From JBMNPT01 sp050943735 (GTDB lineage: Bacteria > Bacillota > Clostridia > Oscillospirales > RGIG577), in the NCBI GenBank assembly GCA_050943735.1, contig JBMNPT010000003.1:124001-188000 (forward strand): a stretch of DNA of 64,000 nucleotides, written 5' to 3'. A program made the position numbers and the translations under genes. Of the stretch, positions 8,193 to 16,275 are shown one piece after another. The notes under the pieces were generated by a model. That model was not told the origin of the DNA and did no database searches. It saw only the letters and a program-made list of their open reading frames with translations. The first letter of the stretch is position 1, and every line of letters begins with the position of its first letter.

Positions 8193-9269
8193 TCAGTCCA
8201 TGTACCCCTGTTTGGCCAGCAGCTCGGCCAGCAGCACAGCGCCGCCAGCAGCGCCCCGCAGGGTGTTGTGGGACATACACACAAATTTATAATCGTACTG
8301 GGTATCCTCGCGCAGCCGGCCGATGGAAATGGCCATGCCGTTTTCCAGGTTGCGTTCGCTCTTGATCTGAGGCCGGTCAGGCTCTTCAAAGTAGTGGAGG
8401 AACTGCTTGGGAGCGGAGGGGAGATCAAGTTTCTGTGCCTCGCCCTGGAAGGACGCCCACTTTTCCTTGATTTCTTCTACAGAAGGCTTATTGCGGAAGG
8501 TAACAAATACCGCGGCGGTGTGACCATCCGAAACGGGTACGCGGAGGCACTGAGCGGTGATGGAAGGAGTGGTGGCATCCACAATCACATCGCCCTGGAT
8601 GCTGCCCCACAGCTTGAGGGGTTCCTTCTCAGACTTTTCCTCTTCGCCGCCGATGTAGGGAATGAGATTATCCACCATTTCAGGCCAGCTTTCAAAGTTT
8701 TTGCCGGCGCCGGAAATGGCCTGATAGGTGCATACCAATACCTTTTCCACACCATATTCCATCAGGGGGTGAATGGCAGGTACATAGCTCTGCAGAGAGC
8801 AGTTGGATTTGACGGCAATAAACCCGCGCTTGGTGCCCAGACGCTTGCGCTGAGAGGGAATGATGGCGGTGTGGTCCGCGTTGATTTCCGGAACCACCAT
8901 GGGGACATCCGGGGTGTGACGATGAGCGGAATTGTTGGAAACCACAGGGCATTCCGCCTTGGCATAGGCTTCCTCCAATGCCCGAATTTCTTCTTTTTTC
9001 ATGTCTACCGCGCAAAAGACAAAGTCTACCGTTTTGGCCACTTCTTCCACTTTGGCGGCATCCATCAGAATCATATTTTCCATGGAAGCGGGAATGGGGG
9101 TGGACATTTTCCAGCGGCCCTGTACGGCTTCCTTATAGGTTTTGCCCGCATTGCGCGACGAGGCTGCCAATGTGGTTACCTGGAACCAGGGGTGATTTTC
9201 CAGCAGCGTGGCAAACCGCTGTCCCACCATACCGGTCGCTCCGATAATGCCAACCTTATATTGCTTCAT
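8193..9269 (-). CDS. asd: Aspartate-semialdehyde dehydrogenase
   Basis: Reduces aspartyl phosphate to the semialdehyde, the branch point to lysine, methionine and threonine. The 358-residue protein starts MKQYKVGIIGATGMVGQRF (NADP-binding loop). The ATG at 9269 was chosen over an upstream in-frame start at 9347 because AGGAGGG precedes it and the family begins here. The catalytic Cys sits in VKSNCSLQSY. Overall sequence, including the C-terminal SHNTLRGAAGGAVLLAELL, resembles the archaeal/fungal-type branch of the family rather than the E. coli type. First gene of asd-dapA-dapB. Confidence 0.95.
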   Translation of the reverse strand: MKQYKVGIIGATGMVGQRFATLLENHPWFQVTTLAASSRNAGKTYKEAVQGRWKMSTPIPASMENMILMDAAKVEEVAKTVDFVFCAVDMKKEEIRALEEAYAKAECPVVSNNSAHRHTPDVPMVVPEINADHTAIIPSQRKRLGTKRGFIAVKSNCSLQSYVPAIHPLMEYGVEKVLVCTYQAISGAGKNFESWPEMVDNLIPYIGGEEEKSEKEPLKLWGSIQGDVIVDATTPSITAQCLRVPVSDGHTAAVFVTFRNKPSVEEIKEKWASFQGEAQKLDLPSAPKQFLHYFEEPDRPQIKSERNLENGMAISIGRLREDTQYDYKFVCMSHNTLRGAAGGAVLLAELLAKQGYMD

Positions 9270-9470
9270 GATTAAACCCTCCTGCTTTGTTTTCCCATGT
9301 TTTTCCCGGCTGCATTGTGCAAAAATGGTTGAAAAACACCCACACAATGGACTATAATAAAAAATATGCCGAGCAATTTAGACAAAAAAACATGTGAATA
9401 TTTTGCTTATACTTTATCATGATAACATGTTCAAAAACCAATGTCAATTTGATGAAAGCGGGTAATCTCT
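9270..9470. other. Divergent intergenic region asd / SpoIID-domain gene
   Basis: About 200 AT-rich bases between divergent genes. On the minus strand a TATAGT box around 9350 could be the asd -10, but no well-spaced -35 accompanies it. On the plus strand GAATATT at about 9397 fits the sigma-E -35 consensus, but the downstream CATGATAA is a poor -10. Promoters must be here; I cannot assign them firmly. Confidence 0.3.
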
Positions 9471-11153
9471 ATGAAAATCAAACGCATTTTTCCCATATTT
9501 CTGCTGATTTGTGCAATGCTTGCAGGAAACGCATCATCCCTGTCCGTGGATGATGAAACCCCATTCAAAATTGGCCTGCGTTTTGGCTCTTCCGCCACCT
9601 TCAATGCCAATTCTCTGTGCGATGGCGGTTATACGGTGGGATATTATGAAGCCGACCAGCGCACCTACCATTCTCTGTACAATCTTTCCAGCGATTATAT
9701 TTCTGTTGTCACCGACCAGACCTGCTATGTCAATACCAGTGGAAATTCTTCCATTTATCAGACATCTGGCAGCGGACGAATCACAGCGGGGCAGTATCAT
9801 GTACAGCTGAACCAGACTTTTTCCTCGCTGCAGGACGCGGCTTCCTTTATTTCACAAAACAATTTATCTAACGCATTTCCAGCCTATGAAAATGGCATCT
9901 GTTATGTGCGGGTTGGCAATTTTGTCAATCAGGACGCGGCAGTCGCAGCAGCGGCGGAAAGTGCCTTCCCCGCCCAGGCATCCAACAACGACTATAACCG
10001 TCTCACCATTGTGGACATGCGTACCGGTAAAATTCTGCTGGAGTATCTGAATTCCAATTATCCTCTGACCCTGCGTTCCAGAGGGGGAGAGATGAAAAAC
10101 GGTTCCACTTATTACGCTGGCGACTTCCAGTACCGGCGGAGCGGCAATACCGTCACTCTCATCAATGTAGTGGACATTCAGGATTACCTGAAGGGAGTTG
10201 TGCCCATTGAAATGTCTTCCAGCTGGGAGCTGGAAGCCCTGAAAGCCCAGGCAGTGGCGGCTCGGAATTACGCTCTGAAAAATCGCAACAAACACAGTTC
10301 TTATGGGTTTGACTTGTGTAACGGAACCAACTGCCAGGCCTATGTGGGTACCAGCCGTTCTGCATCCCGCAGCGACCAGGCAGTGGATGAAACAGACGGA
10401 ATGGTCCTCACCTACAACGATCAACTCTGTGAGCTTTATTATCACGCCTCCAGCGGCGGTATGACGGAAAATTCCGAAAATGTATGGGTCACTGCCATTC
10501 CTTATCTCACCGCAGTGGAAACGCCCTATGAAACTCTTACCACCGCAAACAACGGACTGTGGACCAGCACCGTCACTCCCGAAGAGCTGACGGAATACCT
10601 CCAGGGTAAGGGATATGACATCGGCCTCATCTCTGATTTTTATGTGAGCCAGTTTACCGACGCAGGCAATGTATATGCGGTGAAAGCAGTGGATGTCAAT
10701 GGGAAATCCATTGAGATCACCAAGGCGACCATTCTCAGCAAACTCAGCGCTTATGTAAAGAGTTTGCGGTTTACCATCACCCGGACGGATGGCACCACCA
10801 CCGGCACAGAAGGCGGAACACAGTTTGTCTTCCAGGCTGTGGTCAATGATTCCACCATATCCATGGACCCCGATCAGGTAAAAGTGCTCACCGCATCGGG
10901 CACTGAGGGATTGGGTGAATCCATTTCGGTGCTCACTGCGTCAGGACAGCAGAGCTTTTCTCTCACGCAAAATTCCAGCGGCGGGTCCACGCCCACAGGT
11001 GATGCAGAAGGATTTGTCATCGATGGCAGAGGCTGGGGGCACAATGTTGGCATGAGTCAGCGCAGCGCACAGGGAATGGCCGAGCATGGCTGGACATACG
11101 AAGAAATCCTCACACACTTTTTCCAGGGAACAACACTGACACGCATCAATTGA
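9471..11153 (+). CDS. Secreted SpoIID/LytB-domain protein
   Basis: A 560-residue exported protein related to SpoIID, the lytic transglycosylase of spore engulfment. N-terminal signal peptide (about residues 1-23, ending in NASS); a region near 90-165 with a GQYHVQLNQTF... and a second CYVRVGNF repeat that looks like SPOR-type peptidoglycan-binding modules; then the SpoIID core with DYLKGVVPIEMSSSW (catalytic Glu), LKAQAVAARNYAL, YYHASSGGMTENSENVW, and the terminal GRGWGHNVGMSQRSAQGMA and YEEILTHFF. It is longer than B. subtilis SpoIID, so it may be a SpoIID or a paralogous SpoIID/LytB amidase enhancer; the sequence does not settle which. Confidence 0.88.
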   Translation: MKIKRIFPIFLLICAMLAGNASSLSVDDETPFKIGLRFGSSATFNANSLCDGGYTVGYYEADQRTYHSLYNLSSDYISVVTDQTCYVNTSGNSSIYQTSGSGRITAGQYHVQLNQTFSSLQDAASFISQNNLSNAFPAYENGICYVRVGNFVNQDAAVAAAAESAFPAQASNNDYNRLTIVDMRTGKILLEYLNSNYPLTLRSRGGEMKNGSTYYAGDFQYRRSGNTVTLINVVDIQDYLKGVVPIEMSSSWELEALKAQAVAARNYALKNRNKHSSYGFDLCNGTNCQAYVGTSRSASRSDQAVDETDGMVLTYNDQLCELYYHASSGGMTENSENVWVTAIPYLTAVETPYETLTTANNGLWTSTVTPEELTEYLQGKGYDIGLISDFYVSQFTDAGNVYAVKAVDVNGKSIEITKATILSKLSAYVKSLRFTITRTDGTTTGTEGGTQFVFQAVVNDSTISMDPDQVKVLTASGTEGLGESISVLTASGQQSFSLTQNSSGGSTPTGDAEGFVIDGRGWGHNVGMSQRSAQGMAEHGWTYEEILTHFFQGTTLTRIN

Positions 11154-11175
11154 TATAAAAGGAGCTGTACATACA

Positions 11176-12201
11176 TTGGACGTAAAAGACTTTGATTATG
11201 AATTGCCACCGGAACTGATCGCGCAGACTCCCCTTCAAGATCGGGATATGTCAAAGCTGATGGTGGTCAACCGGAAAACCGGCGAGTTGACTGACCGGAT
11301 TTTTCATGACATTGTGGACTATCTGAATCCCGGGGATTGCCTGGTACTCAATGACACCAAGGTACTGCCTGCCCGTCTGTATGGAGAAAAAGAGGGAACC
11401 GGGGGACAGATGGAATTTCTGCTGCTTCGACAGGAGGGTCTCCAACGTTGGGAAGTCATGGTGCGTCCCGGCAAACGGGCCAAAGAAGGACGAACCTATG
11501 TATTTGGAAATGGACTGCTGAAAGGTACCATTGCCAAAGTGCTGGACAATGGAAACCGACTGGTGGATTTTCAGTGCGATGGGGACTTTATGGAAGTTTT
11601 GAATCGTATTGGACAGATGCCGCTACCGCCTTATATCACCCAGCGTCTGGAGGAAGGAGACCGGTATCAGACGGTTTATGCCCATCATGTGGGTTCTGCG
11701 GCGGCTCCCACCGCCGGACTGCACTTTACCCCGCAGCTTCTGGAGCGCATCCGGGAAAAGGGAGTGCAAATTGCCTATGTGACGCTGCATGTGGGAATCG
11801 GAACCTTCCGCCCTGTCAAGGTAGAGCACATTGAGGATCACCAGATGCACAGTGAATGGTACTGTGTCACTGAAGAAACCGCTCAGATCATCAACCGTAC
11901 CAAAGAACAGGGAGGACGGGTGATTGCTGTGGGCACCACCAGCTGTCGGACTTTGGAAAGTGCGGGTAATGAACAGGGAATACTCTGCGCCCAGCAAGGT
12001 GATACCAGCATTTTTATCTATCCTGGCTACCAATTTAAGATCATCGACGGGCTCATCACCAATTTCCATTTGCCCCAGAGTACACTTTTGATGTTGGTGA
12101 GTGCATTTTCCAGTCGAGAGATTATGCTTCACGCCTACCATACCGCCATTGAGAAACAGTACCGTTTCTTCAGTTTTGGGGATGCGATGTTAATTCTATA
12201 A
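11176..12201 (+). CDS. queA: S-adenosylmethionine:tRNA ribosyltransferase-isomerase
   Basis: Transfers the ribosyl moiety of SAM to 7-aminomethyl-7-deazaguanine in tRNA to give epoxyqueuosine. The 341-residue frame starts with TTG at 11176; GGAG lies 11 bases upstream and the N-terminus DVKDFDYELPPELIAQTP matches the family exactly. Other landmarks: NDTKVLPARL, HHVGSAAAPTAGLHFT, HVGIGTFRPVK and TSCRTLES. Its usual downstream partner tgt lies 4.9 kb away, with a degenerate island in between. Confidence 0.96.
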   Translation: MDVKDFDYELPPELIAQTPLQDRDMSKLMVVNRKTGELTDRIFHDIVDYLNPGDCLVLNDTKVLPARLYGEKEGTGGQMEFLLLRQEGLQRWEVMVRPGKRAKEGRTYVFGNGLLKGTIAKVLDNGNRLVDFQCDGDFMEVLNRIGQMPLPPYITQRLEEGDRYQTVYAHHVGSAAAPTAGLHFTPQLLERIREKGVQIAYVTLHVGIGTFRPVKVEHIEDHQMHSEWYCVTEETAQIINRTKEQGGRVIAVGTTSCRTLESAGNEQGILCAQQGDTSIFIYPGYQFKIIDGLITNFHLPQSTLLMLVSAFSSREIMLHAYHTAIEKQYRFFSFGDAMLIL

Positions 12202-12273
12202 AAGACGCCCAAAAGCCCTGAAATCACCAATCCTTCGACAAATATGCAAAAGGCCGAATAGAATACTCAAAAA

Positions 12274-12307
12274 AAGAAGTCCAGGACTGTATAGCCCTGG
12301 GCTTCTT
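12274..12307 (-). terminator. Minus-strand terminator after a gene fragment
   Basis: Arms 12274-12285 (AAGAAGTCCAGG) and 12296-12307 (CCTGGGCTTCTT) pair with one G-T wobble. On the minus strand the hairpin is followed by a run of T. It sits just beyond the stop of the fragment at 12309, so it is probably the terminator of the lost gene. Confidence 0.75.
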
Positions 12308-12308
12308 T

Positions 12309-12425
12309 TCATGCTTCTTTGTACGTGAAAGTGTGTGTCATACCGTTTTTGAAGTTGATGGAGGAAACTTTGCCATCTGTAACTTCGATGTAGGTGATGA
12401 TGCTACGGAGAAATACTCTTGGGCT
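12309..12425 (-). pseudogene. C-terminal fragment of an unidentified protein
   Basis: On the minus strand an open frame ends ITYIEVTDGKVSSINF followed by KNGMTHTFTYKEA and a stop, then a good terminator. Upstream the frame runs without a start into the phage-amidase relic, where similarity to a coherent protein is lost. This looks like the tail of a gene cut by rearrangement. I do not recognise the family. Confidence 0.4.
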
Positions 12426-12442
12426 GGTGGGGTATTGGGGAG

Positions 12443-12685
12443 ATGTGTACAGTGGACATTAAATACCGGCCGCTGACCAAAAACAAGTGCTACATATGGG
12501 CCAGAAAGATGGCGTCCAAAGGGATTATGGTGCACTCCACCGCCATCCCGGAGTGATAGCGGTGCAGTTCATCCGCCTGTGGAATGTGTCGGAGCCAGAC
12601 GGGAGGAAGGTATGCGTATACGCCTTTGTGGACGACAGCGGGGTATACTTAAGCCCTCAAAGCCTTGCAATATCTGGCGCTGTAG
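12443..12685 (+). pseudogene. Relic of a prophage N-acetylmuramoyl-L-alanine amidase
   Basis: Starts near ATG 12443 with DIKYRPLTKNKCYIWARKM then KGIMVHSTAIP, the N-terminal zinc-His motif region of phage-type amidases. A frameshift follows: the next frame reads GVIAVQFIRLWNVSEPDG and VCVYAFVDDSGVYL. After an internal deletion a third frame reads ALKALQYLAL and stops at 12685, a typical end of these endolysins. An intact relative would be some 200-300 residues, so most of the protein is missing. Inferred remnant of a prophage lysis module; no other phage genes remain. Confidence 0.65.
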
Positions 12686-12713
12686 AGTAAACGGCGGAAA
12701 ATTTCCATGAAGT

Positions 12714-12764
12714 TAAGCGGGAGGGCGATATGCAAAAAGCATATCACCCTCCCGCTTATTTTTT
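12714..12764 (+). terminator. Strong terminator after the amidase relic
   Basis: A perfect 20-bp stem (12714-12733 with 12739-12758) with an AAAAA loop is followed by TTTTTTT. It was presumably the end of the phage lysis transcript. Confidence 0.85.
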
Positions 12765-12804
12765 ATGCGTTCCCCCGTGTCCGCGACGTCAGGAAGGATT
12801 CTAT

Positions 12805-12999
12805 CATGGGCGCAACTCAAACCATCCCGAAGCCGTAAAGGCAGCGCTAAATCAGACCATCACCGCCGCACTTAAGCGACTGAACTATCGTGTTACCAGC
12901 GACAAGGCATTTACAAGGGACCGCGCACTCACTCTGGAAATTATGATCCGCCTACTGTTCTCCACGAGCGGCGGCAGTCTGCAAAAGGAACTCCATTAA
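12805..12999 (+). pseudogene. N-terminal fragment of an IS4-type transposase
   Basis: An open frame reads NHPEAVKAALNQTITAALKRL, then DKAFTRDRALTLEIMIRLLF and GGSLQKELH before a stop at 12997. The F-T-R-x-R-x-L ... IRLL ... GGSLQKEL pattern is the N-terminus of IS4-family transposases. Only about 64 residues remain; the DDE catalytic core is absent and no start codon or terminal inverted repeat was found. The frame breaks where AT-rich sequence begins, a likely junction. Confidence 0.6.
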
Positions 13000-13030
13000 A
13001 ATTTTACAATATAAATATTGGTTTGATAAA

Positions 13031-13075
13031 AAATAATCCCATCCTCCTGCTTTATGCAAAGAGATGGGATTATTT
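13031..13075 (-). terminator. Terminator of the SLH-protein fragment
   Basis: Arms AAATAATCCCATC (13031-13043) and GATGGGATTATTT (13063-13075) form a perfect 13-bp stem; the minus strand continues with TTTTTATC. It overlaps the stop codon of the SLH fragment. Confidence 0.8.
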
Positions 13076-13309
13076 TGCCATATCACGGTACAGGAACGTC
13101 ACGATTTGCTCCCGGGTGCAGGTGCTGTTTGGGCTGAAGGCGGTGGCGCTGGCGACCTTGGTAATTCCCTGCTGAACAGCCCAGGCCACAGCCCTTGTAT
13201 AATCCGCACCAACGGCCACATCGGCAAACGAGGTGGGCTTTGCGGCGAGACTGCCTGCCAGTTTCCACAGGTTGGTTACGGTGGAGACGTTGGTGCGGGG
13301 AGGGGTGAA
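13070..13309 (-). pseudogene. C-terminal fragment of an S-layer homology (SLH) domain protein
   Basis: The minus-strand frame encodes NLWKLAGSLAAKPTSFADV, then YTRAVAWAVQQGITKV and FSPNSTCTREQIVTFLYR before the stop at 13070. This is the pattern of one and a half SLH repeats (F-x-DV, AV-x-WAV-x-x-GIT, TR-x-Q-x-VTFLYR), which bind secondary cell-wall polymer. No start, signal peptide or upstream domain remains: the frame runs into AT-rich sequence near 13310. Inferred to be the tail of a truncated surface-protein gene. Confidence 0.65.
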
Positions 13310-13438
13310 TAAAATAGAACACCAAAGATGGACCAAGATGTTTGGGAAAAATAGAAATAGAAGAGTTAGCATCAGTGTAGTAGGATATAAATAAGTAAAA
13401 TTGTGGAGCGAGCGCGGGCGTAGAGAAGTGTGATTCCA

Positions 13439-13987
13439 ATGTATGGTAAAGAGAAGAAAATTATATCCATTTTTATTAGTATTGGATTATTATTTACAAC
13501 TACTTCATTCGCATTATCACCATAGGCAGATACCATCCAAATACAAAATGTTTTAGAATCAGTTTTGGAATCCGATAATGTAGAAAGTATACAAGATGAG
13601 TTATCTGCTTTAACACCTATGGAGTCCCTAAAAGTTTTACAAGAATTGGCGACTCTTTCAGAAGAAAATAACGCCCCTTCTTTACTGAAAGTGGTATCGG
13701 CAATAGATATTAAAGCGATTGGTGAGCAAATCACAGAAACGCAGTATTGATACCTTAGAGTCAGATACGTTAACAGAAACATATGTACTATCTTTTATAG
13801 ATATATTTCATAGTACTCATGAGATAACAGATTATCTTCAAAACATGATTGATGCGATAAAGAGGTATTTGTTTGAGAATGAGGATGATAAGAAAGCGAG
13901 ATCTTATATAATTGGGATATCCCACCATCAGCATTTGACTCGAGTGATGTATTGAATCTGGAAAGGATTATTTTGGATGCTGATTAA
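13439..13987 (+). pseudogene. Broken 5' part of a secreted-protein gene
   Basis: ATG 13439 opens a clear signal peptide (MYGKEKKIISIFISIGLL then FTTTSFALSP) but meets TAG at 13523. The same frame continues with ADTIQIQNVLESVLES and a Glu/Ser-rich helical stretch to TGA 13748. A second frame takes over (DTLTETYVLSFIDIFHST, then AIKRYLFENEDD), and a third (WDIPPSAFDSSDVLNLERI) reaches a stop at 13985, abutting the ORF at 13977. One nonsense and two or three frameshifts suggest a decayed gene that may once have been continuous with the next ORF. Strikingly AT-rich beside the host genes. Confidence 0.55.
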
Positions 13988-14822
13988 TATTCACATTGAT
14001 GAATTTAAAAAAAACACGGCTGTATATGCCCTTGCGGAAATTCCAACAAAGGAATCTGTAGAACCGTTTGCTAATAATTATATTTCGATTAATCCGTCTG
14101 TCGTTCGCTATTATTTAAATGTGCAAAATGAAGTTTTGCAAATATTTATAGTAGGAGATGACCAAGATTTAATTGAAGATATCATTACATTGGCTCAATA
14201 TGGGAAAGCACAAAAATTCCTGGAATCGGTGCTTTTGCATGCAATTGGAAATATAGAATTAGTGACTTCTACAAATCATGCTTTGGAGAATATATCTAGT
14301 ATGCTCGAATATGAGTCAAGAGCAATCATTGGGAGAAAAGGGTATGCTATTTTTCGAGACGGAGTTTTGGCGATTGAATGGCACTCTGGAATACACAATA
14401 GTTTAAATGTAATACACATTGGTGGACCCGTAGAATATGTTTCAGAGGCTCCATATTCTACCTTTGTGGGATCAAATACTTTTAAAGGGGTGTATGATGC
14501 AAGATCAACGTTAAGTACCAGCGACAGGGAAGATATATTAAACATCGCATCCTCGCTGATCTCACAACATATTGGATATTCCGTGACTGCGCCAGAGATT
14601 AATTTGAACATTTCGGTTGCCCCCAACAGTAAGATTCAACCGTATCAGATTGCGGCACGGAGATGTGACCAAGTGGTGGAGTATTGTTATGAATATAACG
14701 GCATTCCAATTTTAGGCGGCTCCACATGGAATATCTGCTATCCCGCCAACTGGAATAACCATGCAATGACGCCTAGAACGCAAAGTGGCGCCATGGTCAA
14801 GATATATGACACGTTTTCATAA
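13977..14822 (+). CDS. Hypothetical protein with a papain-like/NlpC-type hydrolase pattern
   Basis: 281 residues in one open frame, AT-rich and low in GC-ending codons compared with its neighbours. It has no signal peptide of its own and may be the C-terminal part of the broken secreted protein upstream, although AAGGA 9 bases before the ATG could serve as a ribosome-binding site. The C-terminal part has AIIGRKGYAIFRDG, a possible Cys nucleophile context RRCDQVVEYCYEYNG, and a later NNHAMTPRTQSGAMV that could supply the His. This spacing recalls NlpC/P60 or YiiX-like cysteine hydrolases, but the match is by eye and weak. Function not assigned. Confidence 0.45.
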   Translation: MLINIHIDEFKKNTAVYALAEIPTKESVEPFANNYISINPSVVRYYLNVQNEVLQIFIVGDDQDLIEDIITLAQYGKAQKFLESVLLHAIGNIELVTSTNHALENISSMLEYESRAIIGRKGYAIFRDGVLAIEWHSGIHNSLNVIHIGGPVEYVSEAPYSTFVGSNTFKGVYDARSTLSTSDREDILNIASSLISQHIGYSVTAPEINLNISVAPNSKIQPYQIAARRCDQVVEYCYEYNGIPILGGSTWNICYPANWNNHAMTPRTQSGAMVKIYDTFS

Positions 14823-14836
14823 ATAGGGGAAAAGAA

Positions 14837-15286
14837 ATGAAAGAACCAGAAGAATACCGCCTGAATTCGCTTGTCCTATTTGCGGTTGCAACGGTGTCTA
14901 TCCTCTTTACGCTGCCTGGGCTGCTGTATGACTATTATACAAAGAGCCCGGTGTGGTATGGTGTGTTGCTGGCCGTATCCCTGTCACTGAACGCGGGCTG
15001 GTGGACCTGGATGTACCAGGCGGGGAAAACCCATCGCCTTCGGTATGGGAGGGCAATCCTGTATTTTTTACTGTGCGCCGTGGTGGTGGCGTTTCAAATG
15101 CACAAGCAGATGGATGCGTTGGCGTACTTATTGCTTCCCACCGCGATGGTGGTTTTCCTCTGGCAGCGCGTCTGCGAGGTTTTTATCCAAGAAAAGAACG
15201 TGCTGGAGAGCGCGGCCCAATGTATCCCCGTCGTTCTTTTGTCGCTTTTTTATCTCTGGGGGTATTGTCAGGAAAGAGGAAAATGA
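14837..15286 (+). CDS. Small hypothetical multi-pass membrane protein
   Basis: 149 residues with an AGGGGAAAAGAA leader before the ATG, 14 bases after the preceding ORF. Four to five hydrophobic segments are visible (around residues 11-32, 40-57, 70-83, 89-110 and 126-145), joined by short charged loops. No conserved motif recognised. The close spacing suggests cotranscription with the AT-rich gene upstream, but its base composition is nearer the chromosome average. Confidence 0.55.
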   Translation: MKEPEEYRLNSLVLFAVATVSILFTLPGLLYDYYTKSPVWYGVLLAVSLSLNAGWWTWMYQAGKTHRLRYGRAILYFLLCAVVVAFQMHKQMDALAYLLLPTAMVVFLWQRVCEVFIQEKNVLESAAQCIPVVLLSLFYLWGYCQERGK

Positions 15287-15403
15287 GGATAGGCAGCGCC
15301 TCTGTGCAGAGCGGTAGGAGGGCCTTTTCCATGGGGCGTTCATGGATAGGCAAGGGGGGTGGCTTCGCTGCGGAGCCGCCCCTTCTCCAAACTGCAAAGG
15401 GTG
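15287..15403. other. Gap with a GC-rich imperfect hairpin
   Basis: No gene recognised. A GC-rich imperfect inverted repeat lies at about 15352-15383 (AAGGGG ... GGCT facing AGCC ... CCCCTT) without a T tract, so it is not a convincing terminator. Confidence 0.3.
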
Positions 15404-15892
15404 CTATGGAAATGGGCAGATGAACTGGATGTCATCATCAAAAAGCTCTACGAGTCTTTTGCGGTTGGGCGAATTTCAGATGAACGCTTTGATAGTCTGC
15501 TGGCGGAATATGAAGCAGAACAAAAAACTTTGCGCTCGGAGCCCCGGAAAAGGTGGATGGGGATCGAGTGCAGGAAGTGGAGATATATAAACTTTATGGG
15601 ATACTTTGCAGCACCCTTGCCGGAACTGACACCAGCGAAAGAAAAGCGGCAGGAATACCTGCGTAAGCATCTTATATAAAGCAGAGAGCGATACAAGGCA
15701 CTGAAGGAGGGCACCCGAAAAGTTGGAGAGCCATTTCAGATTGTGTGCAAGTGTTGCAGGAAGGCCTTTGAATCCAAAATGTCCAATGCGATGTTCTGCG
15801 ATCAAAATTGCCGTGCTAAGTATTGCCGGCAGGAAGCGGCGAAAAAACGAGAATGTACTCGTGAAAACTGCGGAACTGTTTTTACTACAGTT
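15404..15892 (+). pseudogene. Relic of a large serine recombinase (C-terminal half)
   Basis: One frame reads ADELDVIIKKLYESF, then GRISDERFDSLLAEYEAEQ, the coiled-coil part of Tn4451/Tn916-like large serine recombinases. A short out-of-frame piece follows (DRVQEVEIY), then the first frame resumes with INFMGYF and LPELTPAKEKRQEYLRKHLI. After an in-frame TAA it continues with RERYKALKEGTRKVGEPFQIV and a zinc-ribbon-like CKCC ... FCDQNC ... C segment. The catalytic N-terminal resolvase domain is absent. Inferred remnant of an integrative element, carrying frameshifts, a nonsense codon and probable deletions. Confidence 0.55.
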
Positions 15893-15907
15893 GGAAGCCC
15901 TTATTCA

Positions 15908-16011
15908 TGGGGTGGTATATTACCACCCCATCTCGCTGCCTGCCTGTGTCAACCTGCCATCGTCAGTTTGACACAGATAACAGAGGTGGAACAAAGCGCT
16001 CCACCTCTGTT
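15908..16011. repeat. Three consecutive inverted repeats
   Basis: Stem 1: TGGGGTGGTA (15908-15917) with TACCACCCCA (15921-15930), 3-base loop. Stem 2: GTGTCAA (15946-15952) with TTGACAC (15968-15974). Stem 3: AACAGAGGTGGA (15979-15990) with TCCACCTCTGTT (16000-16011). None is followed by a T tract, so they are not ordinary terminators. They follow the recombinase relic directly and could be element-end, transfer-origin or attachment structures; this is inference. Confidence 0.55.
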
Positions 16012-16053
16012 GCTTAGGAGTCGTAATTCACAGCTCCCTTTTGTGATAAAGGG

Positions 16054-16155
16054 GTGAGCAATTCCATCATTCCCTTGGAAGCCAAGGTGGTCAATGTTAT
16101 CTACGCCGCAAACAAAACCCGCCGGCGTGATCGCACCTTGACAAGAGAAGATTGA
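16054..16155 (+). pseudogene. Short unidentified coding fragment
   Basis: A 33-codon open frame from GTG 16054 reads IPLEAKVVNVIYAANKTRRR and ends RTLTRED. The pattern (hydrophobic beta-like start, then a basic tail) looks coding rather than random, and could be the end of a small element-borne protein. No family recognised and no complete start signal. Confidence 0.25.
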
Positions 16156-16207
16156 TTTCGAGGAAGCCGGGGGATGCCATATCTCCTGGCTTTTTCTCGC
16201 CGGTCTA

Positions 16208-16236
16208 TTGACAAACCCTACTCAATAGGGTAAGAT
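16208..16236 (+). promoter_or_regulatory. Promoter with embedded operator for the DUF4160/XRE module
   Basis: A consensus -35 TTGACA (16208-16213), a 17-base spacer and -10 TAAGAT (16231-16236). The spacer contains the dyad CCCTA-CTCAA-TAGGG (16216-16230), so a bound repressor would cover the polymerase site. The XRE protein encoded 380 bases downstream is the natural candidate; autoregulation is inferred. Confidence 0.65.
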
Positions 16237-16275
16237 AAGTATAAAGACAATCACCAAAATTAGGAAGAACTCAAA

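Noticed and set aside
9270..9347. Longer start for asd at 9347
   Set aside because: Extension is not family-like, and AGGAGGG directly precedes the ATG at 9269.
9397..9425. Sigma-E-type promoter before the SpoIID-domain gene
   Set aside because: GAATATT fits a -35 but the -10 (CATGATAA) matches poorly; kept only as a remark.
8160..9470. Lysine riboswitch near asd-dapA, or TPP riboswitch near thiE
   Set aside because: Intergenic spaces are too short or lack the conserved core sequences.
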